Shown here: in pieces, positions 8,248 through 18,400 of the stretch | Layout of the letters: each line of letters begins with the position of its first letter | Position numbering within the stretch: the first letter of the stretch is position 1 | Assembly (NCBI GenBank): GCA_030430385.1 | Contig: JAUIFO010000005.1 | Location: forward strand, 124,001-188,000 | Source of the DNA: Bacteroidia bacterium | GTDB lineage: Bacteria; Bacteroidota; Bacteroidia; Flavobacteriales; Flavobacteriaceae | Length of the DNA stretch: 64,000 nucleotides | Direction: 5' to 3' | Notes under the pieces: generated by a model | The model's input: only the letters and a program-made list of their open reading frames with translations | Databases searched by the model: none | What the model was told of the DNA's origin: nothing | Position numbers and translations under genes: made by a program

Positions 8248-10257
8248 TTATATTGAGTTAAGTATGTCATCATCAACGGCATTTGGAAGCGTTACTTTTA
8301 AGTTAGGCTCAGATTCCATTGCACGTTTTATAGCAAAAATTGCACCTTCGTTTCTTGCCCAATTACGTCTAGCAATACCATTATTTACATCCCAAAAGAG
8401 CATTGATTTTAATCGTTTTTCTGCTTCTATACTACCATCAAGAACCATACCAAAACCACCATTAATAACTTCTCCCCAGCCAACACCACCACCATTGTGA
8501 ATACTTACCCAAGTAGCACCTCTAAAGCTATCTCCAATAACATTATGAATAGCCATATCAGCTGTAAATCTTGAACCATCATAGATGTTACTTGTTTCAC
8601 GATAAGGGGAATCTGTTCCAGAAACGTCATGATGATCTCTACCAAGAATTACAGGACCTATAGCTTTATTTTTTATAGCATTGTTGAACGCTTCAGCAAT
8701 TTTCATTCTGCCTTCTGCATCAGCATATAATATTCTAGCTTGCGATCCAACCACTAGATTGTTTTCTTGAGCTCCTTTGATCCATTGGATATTATCGCGC
8801 ATTTGTTGTTGTATCTCTACAGGAGCATCCTTCATCATCTTTTCAAGAACAGCACATGCAATCTCATCGGTTTTGGCAAGATCTTCAGTTTTTCCTGACG
8901 CACACACCCAACGAAAAGGACCAAAACCGTAATCAAAACACATTGGTCCCATAATGTCTTGTACATAACTTGGGTACTTAAATTCTCTTCCTAGTTCTTT
9001 TGATGTAGACATAATATCTGCTCCAGCTCTTGAGGCTTCAAGAAGAAATGCATTTCCATAATCAAAGAAATAGGTTCCTTTTTCAGTATGCTTATTGATA
9101 GCATCAGCATGTCTTCGCAAACTTTCTTGAACTTTATCTTTAAACATTTCGGGTTCATTTGCCATCATAGTATTGGCTTCTTCAAAGGATAAACCAACAG
9201 GATAGTAGCCTCCAGCCCACGGATTGTGTAAGGACGTTTGATCACTTCCTAAATCTATTTGTATGTGTTCTTGATCAAATTTCTCCCAGACATCCACAAT
9301 ATTTCCTAGATAGGCTAGAGAGACAGTTTCTTTATTCGTTTTTGCTAATCTAACTCGATCAACGAGTTCATCTAGATCAGTTATTTTTTCATCGATCCAT
9401 TTTTGGTCTAGTCTTACTTGAGTGATTTTCGGATTGACTTCAGCGCAAACGGTAATGCATCCAGCAATATTTCCCGCTTTTGGTTGTGCACCAGACATTC
9501 CGCCCAAACCAGAAGTTACGAAGAGGTGGCCTTTAGGTTCTTTATTTATTTTTCTAAAACCATTTAAAACCGTAATGGTAGTACCATGAACTATTCCTTG
9601 AGGTCCAATATACATATAGCTTCCAGCAGTCATTTGACCGTATTGCGTTACACCTAAAGCATTAAATTTTTCCCAATCGTCAGGCTTAGAGTAATTAGGA
9701 ATCATCATGCCATTAGTAACAACAACGCGAGGTGCATCTTTATGACTTGGAAATAAACCTAGAGGATGACCAGAATACATCACCAGAGTTTGCTCATCGT
9801 TCATTTCAGACAGGTACTTCATCGTAAGTCGATATTGCGCCCAATTAGAAAAAACTGCGCCATTTCCACCATAAGTAATAAGTTCGTGAGGATGTTGTGC
9901 CACAGCATAATCGAGGTTGTTTTGAATCATCAACATTATAGCAGCGGCTTGTTTAGACTTTGCTGGATACTCTTCTATAGGTCTTGCATACATTTTGTAG
10001 TCAGGACGAAGTCGATACATATAGATTCTTCCATAAGTTTCAAGTTCGTTCTTGAATTCTTTGATAAGTTCTTTATGTTGCGATTTATCAAAATAACGAA
10101 GTGCATTTTTAAGGGCTAATTGTTGTTCTTCTTTATTCAGAATCGCCTTTCGCTTAGGCGCATGATTAATAGAAGTGTCATACGGCTTGCTTTCTGGTAA
10201 AACGTTAGGAATTCCTTCTCTTATTTGTTCTTGAAACGATACAGTAGTTGTTTGCAT
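8248..10257 (-). CDS. hutU: Urocanate hydratase
   Basis: 669 residues, the longer Bacteroidota form of urocanase. NAD-binding Gly-rich segment GLGGMSGAQPKAGNIAG and the conserved C-terminal block FRGATWVSIHNGGGVGWGE are present. It converts urocanate to imidazolone propionate in histidine degradation. Other hut genes are not in the window. Its ATG overlaps by one base the stop of a 53-codon DUF5522 gene (TAATG), so translation is probably coupled and the promoter lies in front of that small gene. Confidence 0.95.
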   Translation of the reverse strand: MQTTTVSFQEQIREGIPNVLPESKPYDTSINHAPKRKAILNKEEQQLALKNALRYFDKSQHKELIKEFKNELETYGRIYMYRLRPDYKMYARPIEEYPAKSKQAAAIMLMIQNNLDYAVAQHPHELITYGGNGAVFSNWAQYRLTMKYLSEMNDEQTLVMYSGHPLGLFPSHKDAPRVVVTNGMMIPNYSKPDDWEKFNALGVTQYGQMTAGSYMYIGPQGIVHGTTITVLNGFRKINKEPKGHLFVTSGLGGMSGAQPKAGNIAGCITVCAEVNPKITQVRLDQKWIDEKITDLDELVDRVRLAKTNKETVSLAYLGNIVDVWEKFDQEHIQIDLGSDQTSLHNPWAGGYYPVGLSFEEANTMMANEPEMFKDKVQESLRRHADAINKHTEKGTYFFDYGNAFLLEASRAGADIMSTSKELGREFKYPSYVQDIMGPMCFDYGFGPFRWVCASGKTEDLAKTDEIACAVLEKMMKDAPVEIQQQMRDNIQWIKGAQENNLVVGSQARILYADAEGRMKIAEAFNNAIKNKAIGPVILGRDHHDVSGTDSPYRETSNIYDGSRFTADMAIHNVIGDSFRGATWVSIHNGGGVGWGEVINGGFGMVLDGSIEAEKRLKSMLFWDVNNGIARRNWARNEGAIFAIKRAMESEPNLKVTLPNAVDDDILNSI

Positions 10258-10418
10258 TACTTTTTTTTTAAAGAATTTTTGTCAAATCCATAAGGGCAAT
10301 GCCTACAGCCACTTTCGCAACAATAGCCACGTTTTAAATGGTATTGTTCAGTAAAACACCGATACCCTTCTGGAGTTAAATAATAATCACCTTCTTCTAT
10401 AGGTATAATTTTCTTCAT
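10257..10418 (-). CDS. DUF5522 small Cys-rich protein
   Basis: A 53-codon gene read directly from the minus strand: it starts MKKIIPIEEGDYYLTPEGY and has a closing cysteine cluster CCESGCRHCPYGF. The four cysteines suggest metal binding. This matches the short DUF5522 family of Bacteroidota; its function is unknown. The stop TAA shares one base with the urocanase ATG, which suggests an operon and maybe a supporting role for urocanase. An exact -7 box lies only six bases in front of its ATG. Confidence 0.8.
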   Translation of the reverse strand: MKKIIPIEEGDYYLTPEGYRCFTEQYHLKRGYCCESGCRHCPYGFDKNSLKKK

Positions 10419-10424
10419 ACCTTA

Positions 10425-10432
10425 CAAAGATA
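10425..10432 (-). promoter_or_regulatory. -7 promoter box for DUF5522-hutU
   Basis: Minus strand reads TATCTTTG, an exact TAnnTTTG match. It ends seven bases before the ATG at 10418, so the transcript would be nearly leaderless if this box is used. Confidence 0.5.
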
Positions 10433-10467
10433 AAGCAATTTGGGTTGATTTTTGTGAGTCCTTAAAT

Positions 10468-10791
10468 ATGATATTTGTTTTCAGATTACTAGTGCCTAGA
10501 GGATACCGTGGTATTACCATTTTTCCCTTTATTTTTTTGGTTAGAACAGCTTTAAAATATGATGTTGTTTTGATTAATCATGAGAAAATACATTTAAGGC
10601 AGCAACTAGAATTATTGATTTTACCCTTTTATGTTTGGTATGTTGTTGAGTTTATAATTCGTTATTTAAGATGTCGAAATTGGAGTGTTGCTTATCAAAG
10701 TATATCATTTGAAAAAGAAGCTTACCATAATGAAAAAGACCTTGACTATCTAAAATCAAGGTCGTTTTGGAATTTTTTAAAATACATTTAA
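10468..10791 (+). CDS. Conserved membrane-associated hypothetical protein with HEKIH motif
   Basis: 107 residues, start ATG at 10468, no better alternative start. It has an N-terminal hydrophobic stretch (FPFIFLV), the segment NHEKIHLRQQLELL, a second hydrophobic stretch LPFYVWYVVEFIIRYL, and a C-terminal AYQSISFEKEAYHNEKDL. The HEKIH spacing looks like a zinc-peptidase HExxH with a downstream Glu-rich helix, but this is only a resemblance. I know similar proteins as unannotated families in Flavobacteriia. Its last codons contain the terminator of the convergent T9SS gene. Confidence 0.7.
   Translation: MIFVFRLLVPRGYRGITIFPFIFLVRTALKYDVVLINHEKIHLRQQLELLILPFYVWYVVEFIIRYLRCRNWSVAYQSISFEKEAYHNEKDLDYLKSRSFWNFLKYI
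10738..10763 (-). terminator. Terminator of the T9SS gene, embedded in the convergent gene's coding end
   Basis: Stem GACCTTGA (10738-10745) / TCAAGGTC (10756-10763). Read on the minus strand it is followed by TTTTTCATT, the T-run expected after the gene ending at 10796. On the plus strand the same bases encode the last residues (KDLDYLKSRS region) of the 107-residue protein. Confidence 0.7.
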
Positions 10792-10795
10792 AAAG

Positions 10796-13700
10796 TTAAT
10801 GCTTTAAAATTACTTTTTGAGATTTAGAACGTCCATTGTTTAGTGTTACTTTAACAATGTAAGGTCCATCTGAAAAATTATGATTATCAATAATAAACTC
10901 TGAAGCGTCAATGTTATATTCACTAATAAGCACTCTTCCGAGCAGGTCATATAATATGACTTCTGAGATTGGACTTCTGTCAGAATAAATCTTCACATAG
11001 TCTCCTTTAGGTGCTAGTATGGTTAAAGCGTCTAACTCTAAATCTGAAAGACTTAAGGCTTCATCTGTATATCTTAAAATAAATCTGTCATCATAATCAT
11101 CATCATGATCTACCGAAAATATATATGGCGCATTTCTAAGGTCGTGAATCGTATTAGTGTAAGTGTCTTCTAAGTAAATGTTTTGACTATCATCAACAAA
11201 TAATCCATCAACACCACTAATAGCAATGGTGTATGTGCCAGCTTCAGGTATCACAAGACCTAGAGAAACTTGATCATAATCATCAAAAGGTAATGATCGT
11301 CCTTGAATAATCATTTTTTCATCTCCAATTTTAGAATAGAAGCTTAAACTGTTTACGTCTCTAGCATAAGCGTCATACAATCTATCTTTCTCTTGAGTTG
11401 CATTTTCAATATAACCCACTAAAATACTAGATGAGCTACCACCATTGTCTATAAGGTTTAACCAAATACGATGACGTTCAGTTTCAGTTGCATCTTCAGT
11501 AGTTCTGTAGAAAGCAGTATTGCTGTGACTTCTGTCTCTCATACTGTTGTTGAAAGTTACATTGCCGCTTTCATTATCATTAAGTGCTAAAACAAAGAAT
11601 CCTTGTCCTGATGCTATTTTACCTCCAAAGGTTTCATCAGCGTAAGTGTTCGTTCCAGAAAAATTATAGGTGGTATAATCATTAACACTGTAGGTTAGTG
11701 CATAATCCTCGTAAAATGAATCGCCATTATTTCCTATTTGAGTACCATGAGTCCAAATGTGTACGGCACCTTCAATCATAGCATTGCTTGGATGTGTTAA
11801 AAACGATTGTGCGTCTAAAGCAGAAGGATAAGGGTTTCCAAGCAGATTCCAGTTGTCATCAAAATGGGTGACAGTTAGCACATCAACACCATAAGGGTTG
11901 TAAGTATATGGATTGTTTGTGTTAGGGTTATTACCACTTGTTATAGGTTGTGTTATCACACCATTGTTGGCTACACCAATAAAAGTTGATGTCGTAACAC
12001 TTGGTGCTGGAGTATGATTTGTTGGTCCTCTAACGATATAACCTTTTCCAAGACTCATTGTTCCAGAAGAGAGCGGATTCCATGTTCCGAAACAAATTGG
12101 CATACCACCAGTAGGAGGGACACCTGGTACAAATGAACCTGTAGGAACCGTTGGATTCCATTCAAAAATATAATTGGTTGGGGTAAATGCTCCATAAATA
12201 TTGGAAACATCATAGGTTTGAACAGGACTAGACCAGTACACGTAATCTGTTAGTCTGATGTTAGTGTCTCTATATAATGTAATGTTTCCTGTATTTGGTG
12301 CGGAAGGCGTCAAAGGTGTTGTGCTATCATACACTTGAATTAAACTTGCACCATCTTGAATGATCAACTGCCCAGTTCCTTGTATGTCAATATAATCTTG
12401 AATGGTCACTGAAGCAGCAAATCCATTAGCATCTGTGTCAGAGGTGAGTGTTAACGAAGCACCTGTTTCTATAACCATATATAAGCCATCACCATCTGCA
12501 TTATCATATAAAATGGGATCATTTGCTGTAGCTGGAATAATCACACAATCGGCTGGAGTTGGAACTACATTATCAGACCAGTTGGTAGGTTCCATCCAGT
12601 TACTTGATGTAGAGCCATCCCAAACTTTACCACCAGAAACAGTAACGATTGAAACATCAGACTCCACAAGGGTAGTCCCATTACATAAATTATAAGTGGC
12701 TTGTGCAGTATATGTTGTAGTTGCTGAAGGGGAAACCGTTATTGAAGTTTGATCGTCATAACCTGGATTTACAACACCATTAACCAACCATTGTAAATCT
12801 ACAATTGAGCTACCTCCTGATGGAGTGAATCGCCAAGCTTCATTCGTTGCTACCCAATTATCATCTAAACCATTTCTACAAGGAGCGACAACCGCTTGTG
12901 TAGCACCAACATTTTGCACACCAACAATAGCGTTTCCATTATTCCAAGGAGCACCACCATCAATTACCTTGTCTCTAATATACACCTCAATAATATTGGT
13001 GTCCTCATACAACACTAACATGGTAGTAGAAAGCCTTGCGTTATCATAGTACATTGGAACATCATCCCAAATAACAACAAATGCTTGACAGCCTTCTACA
13101 GATGTGCTTCCATATCTAATTGTTCCACCTTCACCAGGGTCAATATCATGATAACAGGCATAGATGGTATTTTCAAACAAATCACCATTCGTACTTGGTA
13201 AATCATCGTTATAAGAGAAACCACAAGCTGTATTAGCTAGAGAACTATCAAATGAAATCATGCTATTCGCACCTACAACAAATTGAGATACGGTATTACC
13301 GTAGTAACAAAAATCAATAGGTAATGTATAAGGAATATCAGACCAGCGATCATCATTTGAAAGCGCAACTGAAAAAATTGCAGCTGAATCAAAGTTGTTA
13401 AAAGTAGCTGTATTGTAAGTAATTAGGTCAACATCGTAATCTGAAGTATCACCTAAGTCTAAGAAATCAGCTGTTAAGGTTTCAGAAGCACTTCCTGAAG
13501 CACATGACCCTATAATGCTTGAGTCGGGAGTGACATCAATATAAGGACATTCATCAGTTGTAATTGCAGTAGGTAACGAACAAGGTTCTAAAATACAAAT
13601 ATCAAACGAGGTATTGTGTGGACCAGTAAAATAAGTAAATACCTGAACATAATAGGTCGCTCCAATAGTTAATCCAGTAACTGTACTTGCGTCTGGATCG

Positions 13701-15193
13701 GAACAAGCAATATTGTCTGCAACAGCCACTGAACAATCAGGTGGTGTGAATGGTCCGTAAACGGCATGATACAAATCGGTAGAATTACCAACAACATTCT
13801 GTAATCTAATACTGTGCGTTGTGTCTGTTGCCACAAAGCTATACCAAACATCATTATCAGGGTTTCCTAAACAAGAATCAATTCCAGAATCGGTAGCTTG
13901 TTCAACATAGCCAGAAGTTGGTACACAAGTAGCACCTGGAGTCAAAGCAACGGCATTACAAGGGTCGTCATTTGTTGGAGGTGGAGGTGGTTCAACCACG
14001 CAAATATCAAAAGTTGTGGTTTCAGGACCACTAAAATAAGTGAACACTTGAACATAATAGGTGTCGCCTATAGTTAAACCAGTGACTGTACTTGTATTAG
14101 GATCAGAACACGAAATATTATCTCCAACGGCTACAGAGCAATCAGGTGCCGTAAACCCTCCATAAACTGCGTGATACATATCGAAGGTACTTCCGGCAAT
14201 ATTTGAAAGGAAGATATTATGTGTTGTACTTGTAGCGACAAAGCTATACCATACATCGTTATCAGGAGTACCAAAACAAGAATCTATACCTGAATCTGTT
14301 GCGTTTTCAACTGTTCCTGAAGCACTAGTACAAGTTGTATTTACGGTTAAAGCAACAGCATTACAAGGTTCGTCATTTGCAGGAGGTGGTGCTGGTTCGC
14401 TTACACAAATATCAAATGTGCCTTCTCCATCGTTATAATCCCAAACTCTTATAAAAATAGTAGAACCAGCTGTTAAACCTGTTCTTGTTATCGAAGGCAT
14501 TAGACCATTGGCACTGTCATCATCGTCACATTCAATCAAAGTTAGCGAGCCACATGTTCCTGAATAGATGGCCATACCACCATCGGTTATAGAGCCTGTG
14601 TCTGTATCAATAACAATATTTCCACTCGCAGGAACCACTACTGAAAACCATACATCATTATCGCTATAAGATGCACAACCTGGTGCAGGAGCTCCAGTTG
14701 TAGCAGTTGCGCCTAAACTAGTATAGGTTGCAAATGTACAGGTAGGATCAACGGTTAACACAATAGCACCACAAGGATCATCATTAGGTGGAGCAGTTGG
14801 AGCAGAACAAGAAGTACAACTAATTTCTGTAGTACAACAGGTTGTTGCTTGACCACAACCAGCATTTGTATTGAAATGAACAAAATGATCACCAGAAACT
14901 GTTGCTGTGAATGAAAAAGGTGCATTACCACTACCAACTAAAGGGCCGTTATAAGTACCTCTTCTTACCGTAATATAGCCTCCACAATCGTTTGTGATTT
15001 CATAGGTTTCACCTGCAACAACATTATAAATAGGTGCATACTCCTCTTGATAATTACAAGTACTAATGGTTGCTGTTGTATTATCTGTTGGTGCATTTGC
15101 AGAACCCCATTCAATTATGTTGGTACATTGACTGTAAGAGAATGTACTAATAAAAAAGAATATTATTGTTAAAGCGAGTAATTTTTTTATCAT
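10796..15193 (-). CDS. Very large secreted protein with T9SS type A C-terminal sorting domain
   Basis: 1465 residues. Signal peptide at 1-22 (MIKKLLALTIIFFFISTFSY). Three Cys-containing beta domains opening with NDDPCGAIVL, NDEPCNAVAL and NDDPCNAVAL lie at about 134-268, 268-403 and 403-538; the last two repeat with a 405-bp period. A NIDO-like region follows (about 550-830). From GKVWDG (about 852) onward it is closely related to the neighbouring 1137-residue protein. The end (ILYDLLGRVL ... SKSQKVILKH) is a T9SS sorting domain, so the protein should cross the outer membrane and be surface-attached or released. Adhesion is a guess. ATG 15193 is preferred to the TTG at 15199. Confidence 0.88.
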   Translation of the reverse strand: MIKKLLALTIIFFFISTFSYSQCTNIIEWGSANAPTDNTTATISTCNYQEEYAPIYNVVAGETYEITNDCGGYITVRRGTYNGPLVGSGNAPFSFTATVSGDHFVHFNTNAGCGQATTCCTTEISCTSCSAPTAPPNDDPCGAIVLTVDPTCTFATYTSLGATATTGAPAPGCASYSDNDVWFSVVVPASGNIVIDTDTGSITDGGMAIYSGTCGSLTLIECDDDDSANGLMPSITRTGLTAGSTIFIRVWDYNDGEGTFDICVSEPAPPPANDEPCNAVALTVNTTCTSASGTVENATDSGIDSCFGTPDNDVWYSFVATSTTHNIFLSNIAGSTFDMYHAVYGGFTAPDCSVAVGDNISCSDPNTSTVTGLTIGDTYYVQVFTYFSGPETTTFDICVVEPPPPPTNDDPCNAVALTPGATCVPTSGYVEQATDSGIDSCLGNPDNDVWYSFVATDTTHSIRLQNVVGNSTDLYHAVYGPFTPPDCSVAVADNIACSDPDASTVTGLTIGATYYVQVFTYFTGPHNTSFDICILEPCSLPTAITTDECPYIDVTPDSSIIGSCASGSASETLTADFLDLGDTSDYDVDLITYNTATFNNFDSAAIFSVALSNDDRWSDIPYTLPIDFCYYGNTVSQFVVGANSMISFDSSLANTACGFSYNDDLPSTNGDLFENTIYACYHDIDPGEGGTIRYGSTSVEGCQAFVVIWDDVPMYYDNARLSTTMLVLYEDTNIIEVYIRDKVIDGGAPWNNGNAIVGVQNVGATQAVVAPCRNGLDDNWVATNEAWRFTPSGGSSIVDLQWLVNGVVNPGYDDQTSITVSPSATTTYTAQATYNLCNGTTLVESDVSIVTVSGGKVWDGSTSSNWMEPTNWSDNVVPTPADCVIIPATANDPILYDNADGDGLYMVIETGASLTLTSDTDANGFAASVTIQDYIDIQGTGQLIIQDGASLIQVYDSTTPLTPSAPNTGNITLYRDTNIRLTDYVYWSSPVQTYDVSNIYGAFTPTNYIFEWNPTVPTGSFVPGVPPTGGMPICFGTWNPLSSGTMSLGKGYIVRGPTNHTPAPSVTTSTFIGVANNGVITQPITSGNNPNTNNPYTYNPYGVDVLTVTHFDDNWNLLGNPYPSALDAQSFLTHPSNAMIEGAVHIWTHGTQIGNNGDSFYEDYALTYSVNDYTTYNFSGTNTYADETFGGKIASGQGFFVLALNDNESGNVTFNNSMRDRSHSNTAFYRTTEDATETERHRIWLNLIDNGGSSSSILVGYIENATQEKDRLYDAYARDVNSLSFYSKIGDEKMIIQGRSLPFDDYDQVSLGLVIPEAGTYTIAISGVDGLFVDDSQNIYLEDTYTNTIHDLRNAPYIFSVDHDDDYDDRFILRYTDEALSLSDLELDALTILAPKGDYVKIYSDRSPISEVILYDLLGRVLISEYNIDASEFIIDNHNFSDGPYIVKVTLNNGRSKSQKVILKH
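13576..14395 (-). repeat. Two-unit 405-bp intragenic tandem repeat
   Basis: Within the large T9SS gene the second and third Cys-rich domains align with a 405-base (135-codon) period; for example the segment at 13621-13657 is matched at 14026-14062 with few changes. The first domain (about 14395-14795) is more diverged. This points to a fairly recent in-frame duplication. Boundaries are approximate. Confidence 0.7.
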
Positions 15194-15218
15194 ATCCAAA
15201 AACGTTTTTACTGTATGA

Positions 15219-15242
15219 CATAAAATGTAAAAATTTTATGTT
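15219..15242. promoter_or_regulatory. Inverted repeat in the leader of the large T9SS gene
   Basis: ACATAAAAT (15219-15227) and ATTTTATGT (15234-15242) form a perfect 9-bp inverted repeat 26 bases upstream of the ATG at 15193. It may be an operator or a leader hairpin; AT-richness makes chance possible. The rest of the 283-base gap holds only AT-rich sequence and the terminator at 15423-15455. Confidence 0.3.
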
Positions 15243-15422
15243 TTAATAAAGGGTTTAAGGTTTATGTGTAGATATTTTAGGTTGTAAATACAATGTAGTT
15301 AAAATAATATAGAATTTTAACAAAATATTAAAATAATATTAGATTTTTTGACAAAGGGAATATTTTAGAGGATTAATAACGATATTAATTTAGGAGTCAA
15401 TGAGTTAATCTCCTAAAAAGAA

Positions 15423-15455
15423 AAAACCGCCTTTAAACTTTTTAAAGGCGGTTTT
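15423..15455 (-). terminator. Intrinsic terminator of the second T9SS gene
   Basis: Perfect stem ACCGCCTTTAAA / TTTAAAGGCGGT with a 3-base loop, A-run and T-run on both sides. It lies 21 bases after the stop of the 15477-18890 gene. Confidence 0.9.
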
Positions 15456-15476
15456 AGAACTATATTTTAAACAAGG

Positions 15477-18400
15477 TTATTGTTTCAGAATCACTTTTTG
15501 GCTTTTTTCAGCTCCATTTTCTAATACAACGTTTACGATATAACTTCCTGAAACTAAGTTATGGTTTTTGATATAAAACTCATTAGCGTTCACGTTCGTT
15601 TTATTGATAAGTGTTCTACCTAATAAGTCAAAAACAGTAATCGTATTTATTGGACTTATTTCGGCATTAACTTTAATGTAATCTCCTTTTGGAGCTATTA
15701 TACCTATAGGGTTTAAACTAACATCATCAATGCCTAGCGCGTCATTAGTAAATCTCAGAACGAATCTATCGCTGAAATCTTCAGAGTGGTCTTCTACATT
15801 AAACGTGTAAGGTGCTAATCTTAAATTATGGATGGTATTTAAATAAGTGTCCTCTAAATAAATGTTTTGATTCTCTTCAGAAAAGAGTCCATCAACACCG
15901 CTAATAGCAATGGTGTATTGACCATTATCTGGAGCGACAACTCCAACAGGAATCAAATCACTATCGTTAAACGGTAAGGCTCTACCTTGAATAATCATGC
16001 GTTCATCGTCTATATTTGAGAAGATGCTTAAATAGTTGGCTTCTCTTGCATAGGCATCGTACAATCTGTCTTTTTCTTGGGTAGCACCTTCAACATACCC
16101 TACTAGTGCACTAGATGAGGTGTTATTATCATTAGATATGAAATCTAACCAAATTCGATGACGTTCTACAGCAGTATTGTCTTCAGAAGGTTCACTAGAT
16201 CTATAAAAGTCTGTGTTACTTACAGTACTACTTCTCATACTATTTGTGAAGGTCACATTTCCAGATTCATTGTCATTCAAAGCAAGGACAAAAAATCCTT
16301 GTCCAGAAGCGATGTTTCCACTAAATGTTGGATTCGGATTTGTAACACCAGTTAAGTTGTAAGTAATATAATCGTTAGGACTATAAGTTAATAGGAAATC
16401 ATCATAAAATGAATCGCCATTACTTCCAAGAGCAGTTCCGTGAGTCCAAATATGAACAGCACCTTCAATAAGGCTATTATTCATTAAAAAGGCATCAGCG
16501 TCTAATGCAGATGGATAAGGATTACCAAGTAAGTTCCAGTTATCATCTTTATTAGTTATATTTAAGTTGTCTGTTCCGTAAGGGTTATATAATAGTGGCC
16601 CACCAGAATAACTACCACTACTAAGTGCTTGTCTAATGACACCATTGTTGGCTACACCAGAAAATTGAGATGTTGCGGTAGATACAGCTGTTGAAAAATT
16701 TGTTGGACCTCGAACGATATAGCCTTTTCCACGATCCATAGATCCTGAAGAAATAGGATTCCAGTTTCCAGCTTCAATAGGAACATTTCCTGGCATACCT
16801 AGATAACCAGTTGCCATAGTTGGTGTCCATTCATAAATATGATTTGTAGGCGTAAAACCTGCATATATGTTTGATACATCAAAACCTTGCACTGGACTAG
16901 ACCAATACACATAATCTAGTCGACTAATGTCTACGTTTCTACTTAAATCAATATCTCCAGAGTTAGCTGACGTTGGAAAAGGGAATGCTGAATAATCAAG
17001 AACTTGAATTAAACTAGCGCCATCTTGAATGGTAAACGTTCCGCCAGTTTCAACTTCAACATAATCTTGAAGGACTATAGCTGCACCAAAATTATTTGTG
17101 TCAAGATCTGAAGTAAGGGTTATAGATGCGCCATTTTTAACGGTTATGGCGTAAGCACTAACAGTTTCATTGTCATTTATTATAGGATCGTTAGCAGTAG
17201 CGTTGATACAAACACATTGATCATTTGTAGGGATTGTACCTTCACTCCAGTTACCAGCATCATTCCAATTGCTATTACCACTACCAGCAGTCCAAACTTT
17301 ACCAATAATAAAGTCTGCTTGAACTCTTCCAGGATTTGTTGGACATTCTGCCCAGAACGAATAAACACCAGGAGTGTCAGTATCAGGTAATCCAGAACCA
17401 GCTACACCAACAGGATTAAATCCAAATCCAGAACCAATAGCAGTTCCACCAACAGCGGTTGTATACCAGTCTATAGGAGGAACAATACCAGTGAATAAAG
17501 GAACTCCAGGTCCTGTAATGTTCCATAGGTATGGTCTGTTAGCTGTACTAGGACCATATTCTGTTGTAATAAATGTGTAGTTAACTCCAGCTGTTAAGGT
17601 TGCTGTAACTTGAGACGCAAACAGGTAAGATCCAGAAGAATCATCATCACCAGCAACATAGGTTCCTGTAGCACATGAGCCAGGAACGAAAAGTCCATCA
17701 TCTACCACAATATATCCTTGGTTGTCAAATCCTGTTGAAACATCTGTATTAAACACATATACACCAGTAACAGGGACTGTAAAATCAATAGTTTCGTAAC
17801 GTCTAGGTGATCCAGCTGCAAAAACGCCAGGACAGGCATCAGTACTCACTGTAGTTGCGACTAATCTGTCAGCAGTGGGTTGACCTAATAAATTACCACT
17901 AATGGTACTACTGCTTATTGATCCAGGAGTACAGGCTAAATCAGAGGTTAATTCACGAGGATATTCACCTGGACAATTTAAACGTACGCCATTGGTTCCA
18001 GCAGGAACAGGAGTGGTTATGCATAGCCCAAATGTGCCTGCACCATCGTCATGATCCCAAACACGAATGTAAAGTGTTTCTCCAGGAGTTCTACCAGTTA
18101 AGGTTATGGAAGAATATGCACCAGTCCCAGAATCATCATCACATTGGATAAGATTTAAGGTGCCTCCACAAGTACCATCATAAACAGCTAGACCAGTATC
18201 TGTAATTGTTCCAGCCGTAGTTTGAATTGTGACTTCTCCTGTAGAATTTACTTCATAAGAGAACCATACATCACCAGTGGTATAACTAGCACAACCAGGA
18301 TTGGCTACACCAGAATCTCCAGCTCCAGAATTAGAATAAGTTTGCGGTAAGCAATTAACGTTAGACCATACCTCCACAGCTCCAAGACAAGAATCATTAG

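Noticed and set aside
8232..8282. N-terminal extension of the DUF4136 protein
   Set aside because: It overlaps the end of urocanase and destroys the lipoprotein signal that starts at 8231.
12402..12695. Open frames on the plus strand inside the large T9SS gene
   Set aside because: Low-complexity shadows caused by Thr/Gly-rich coding on the other strand.
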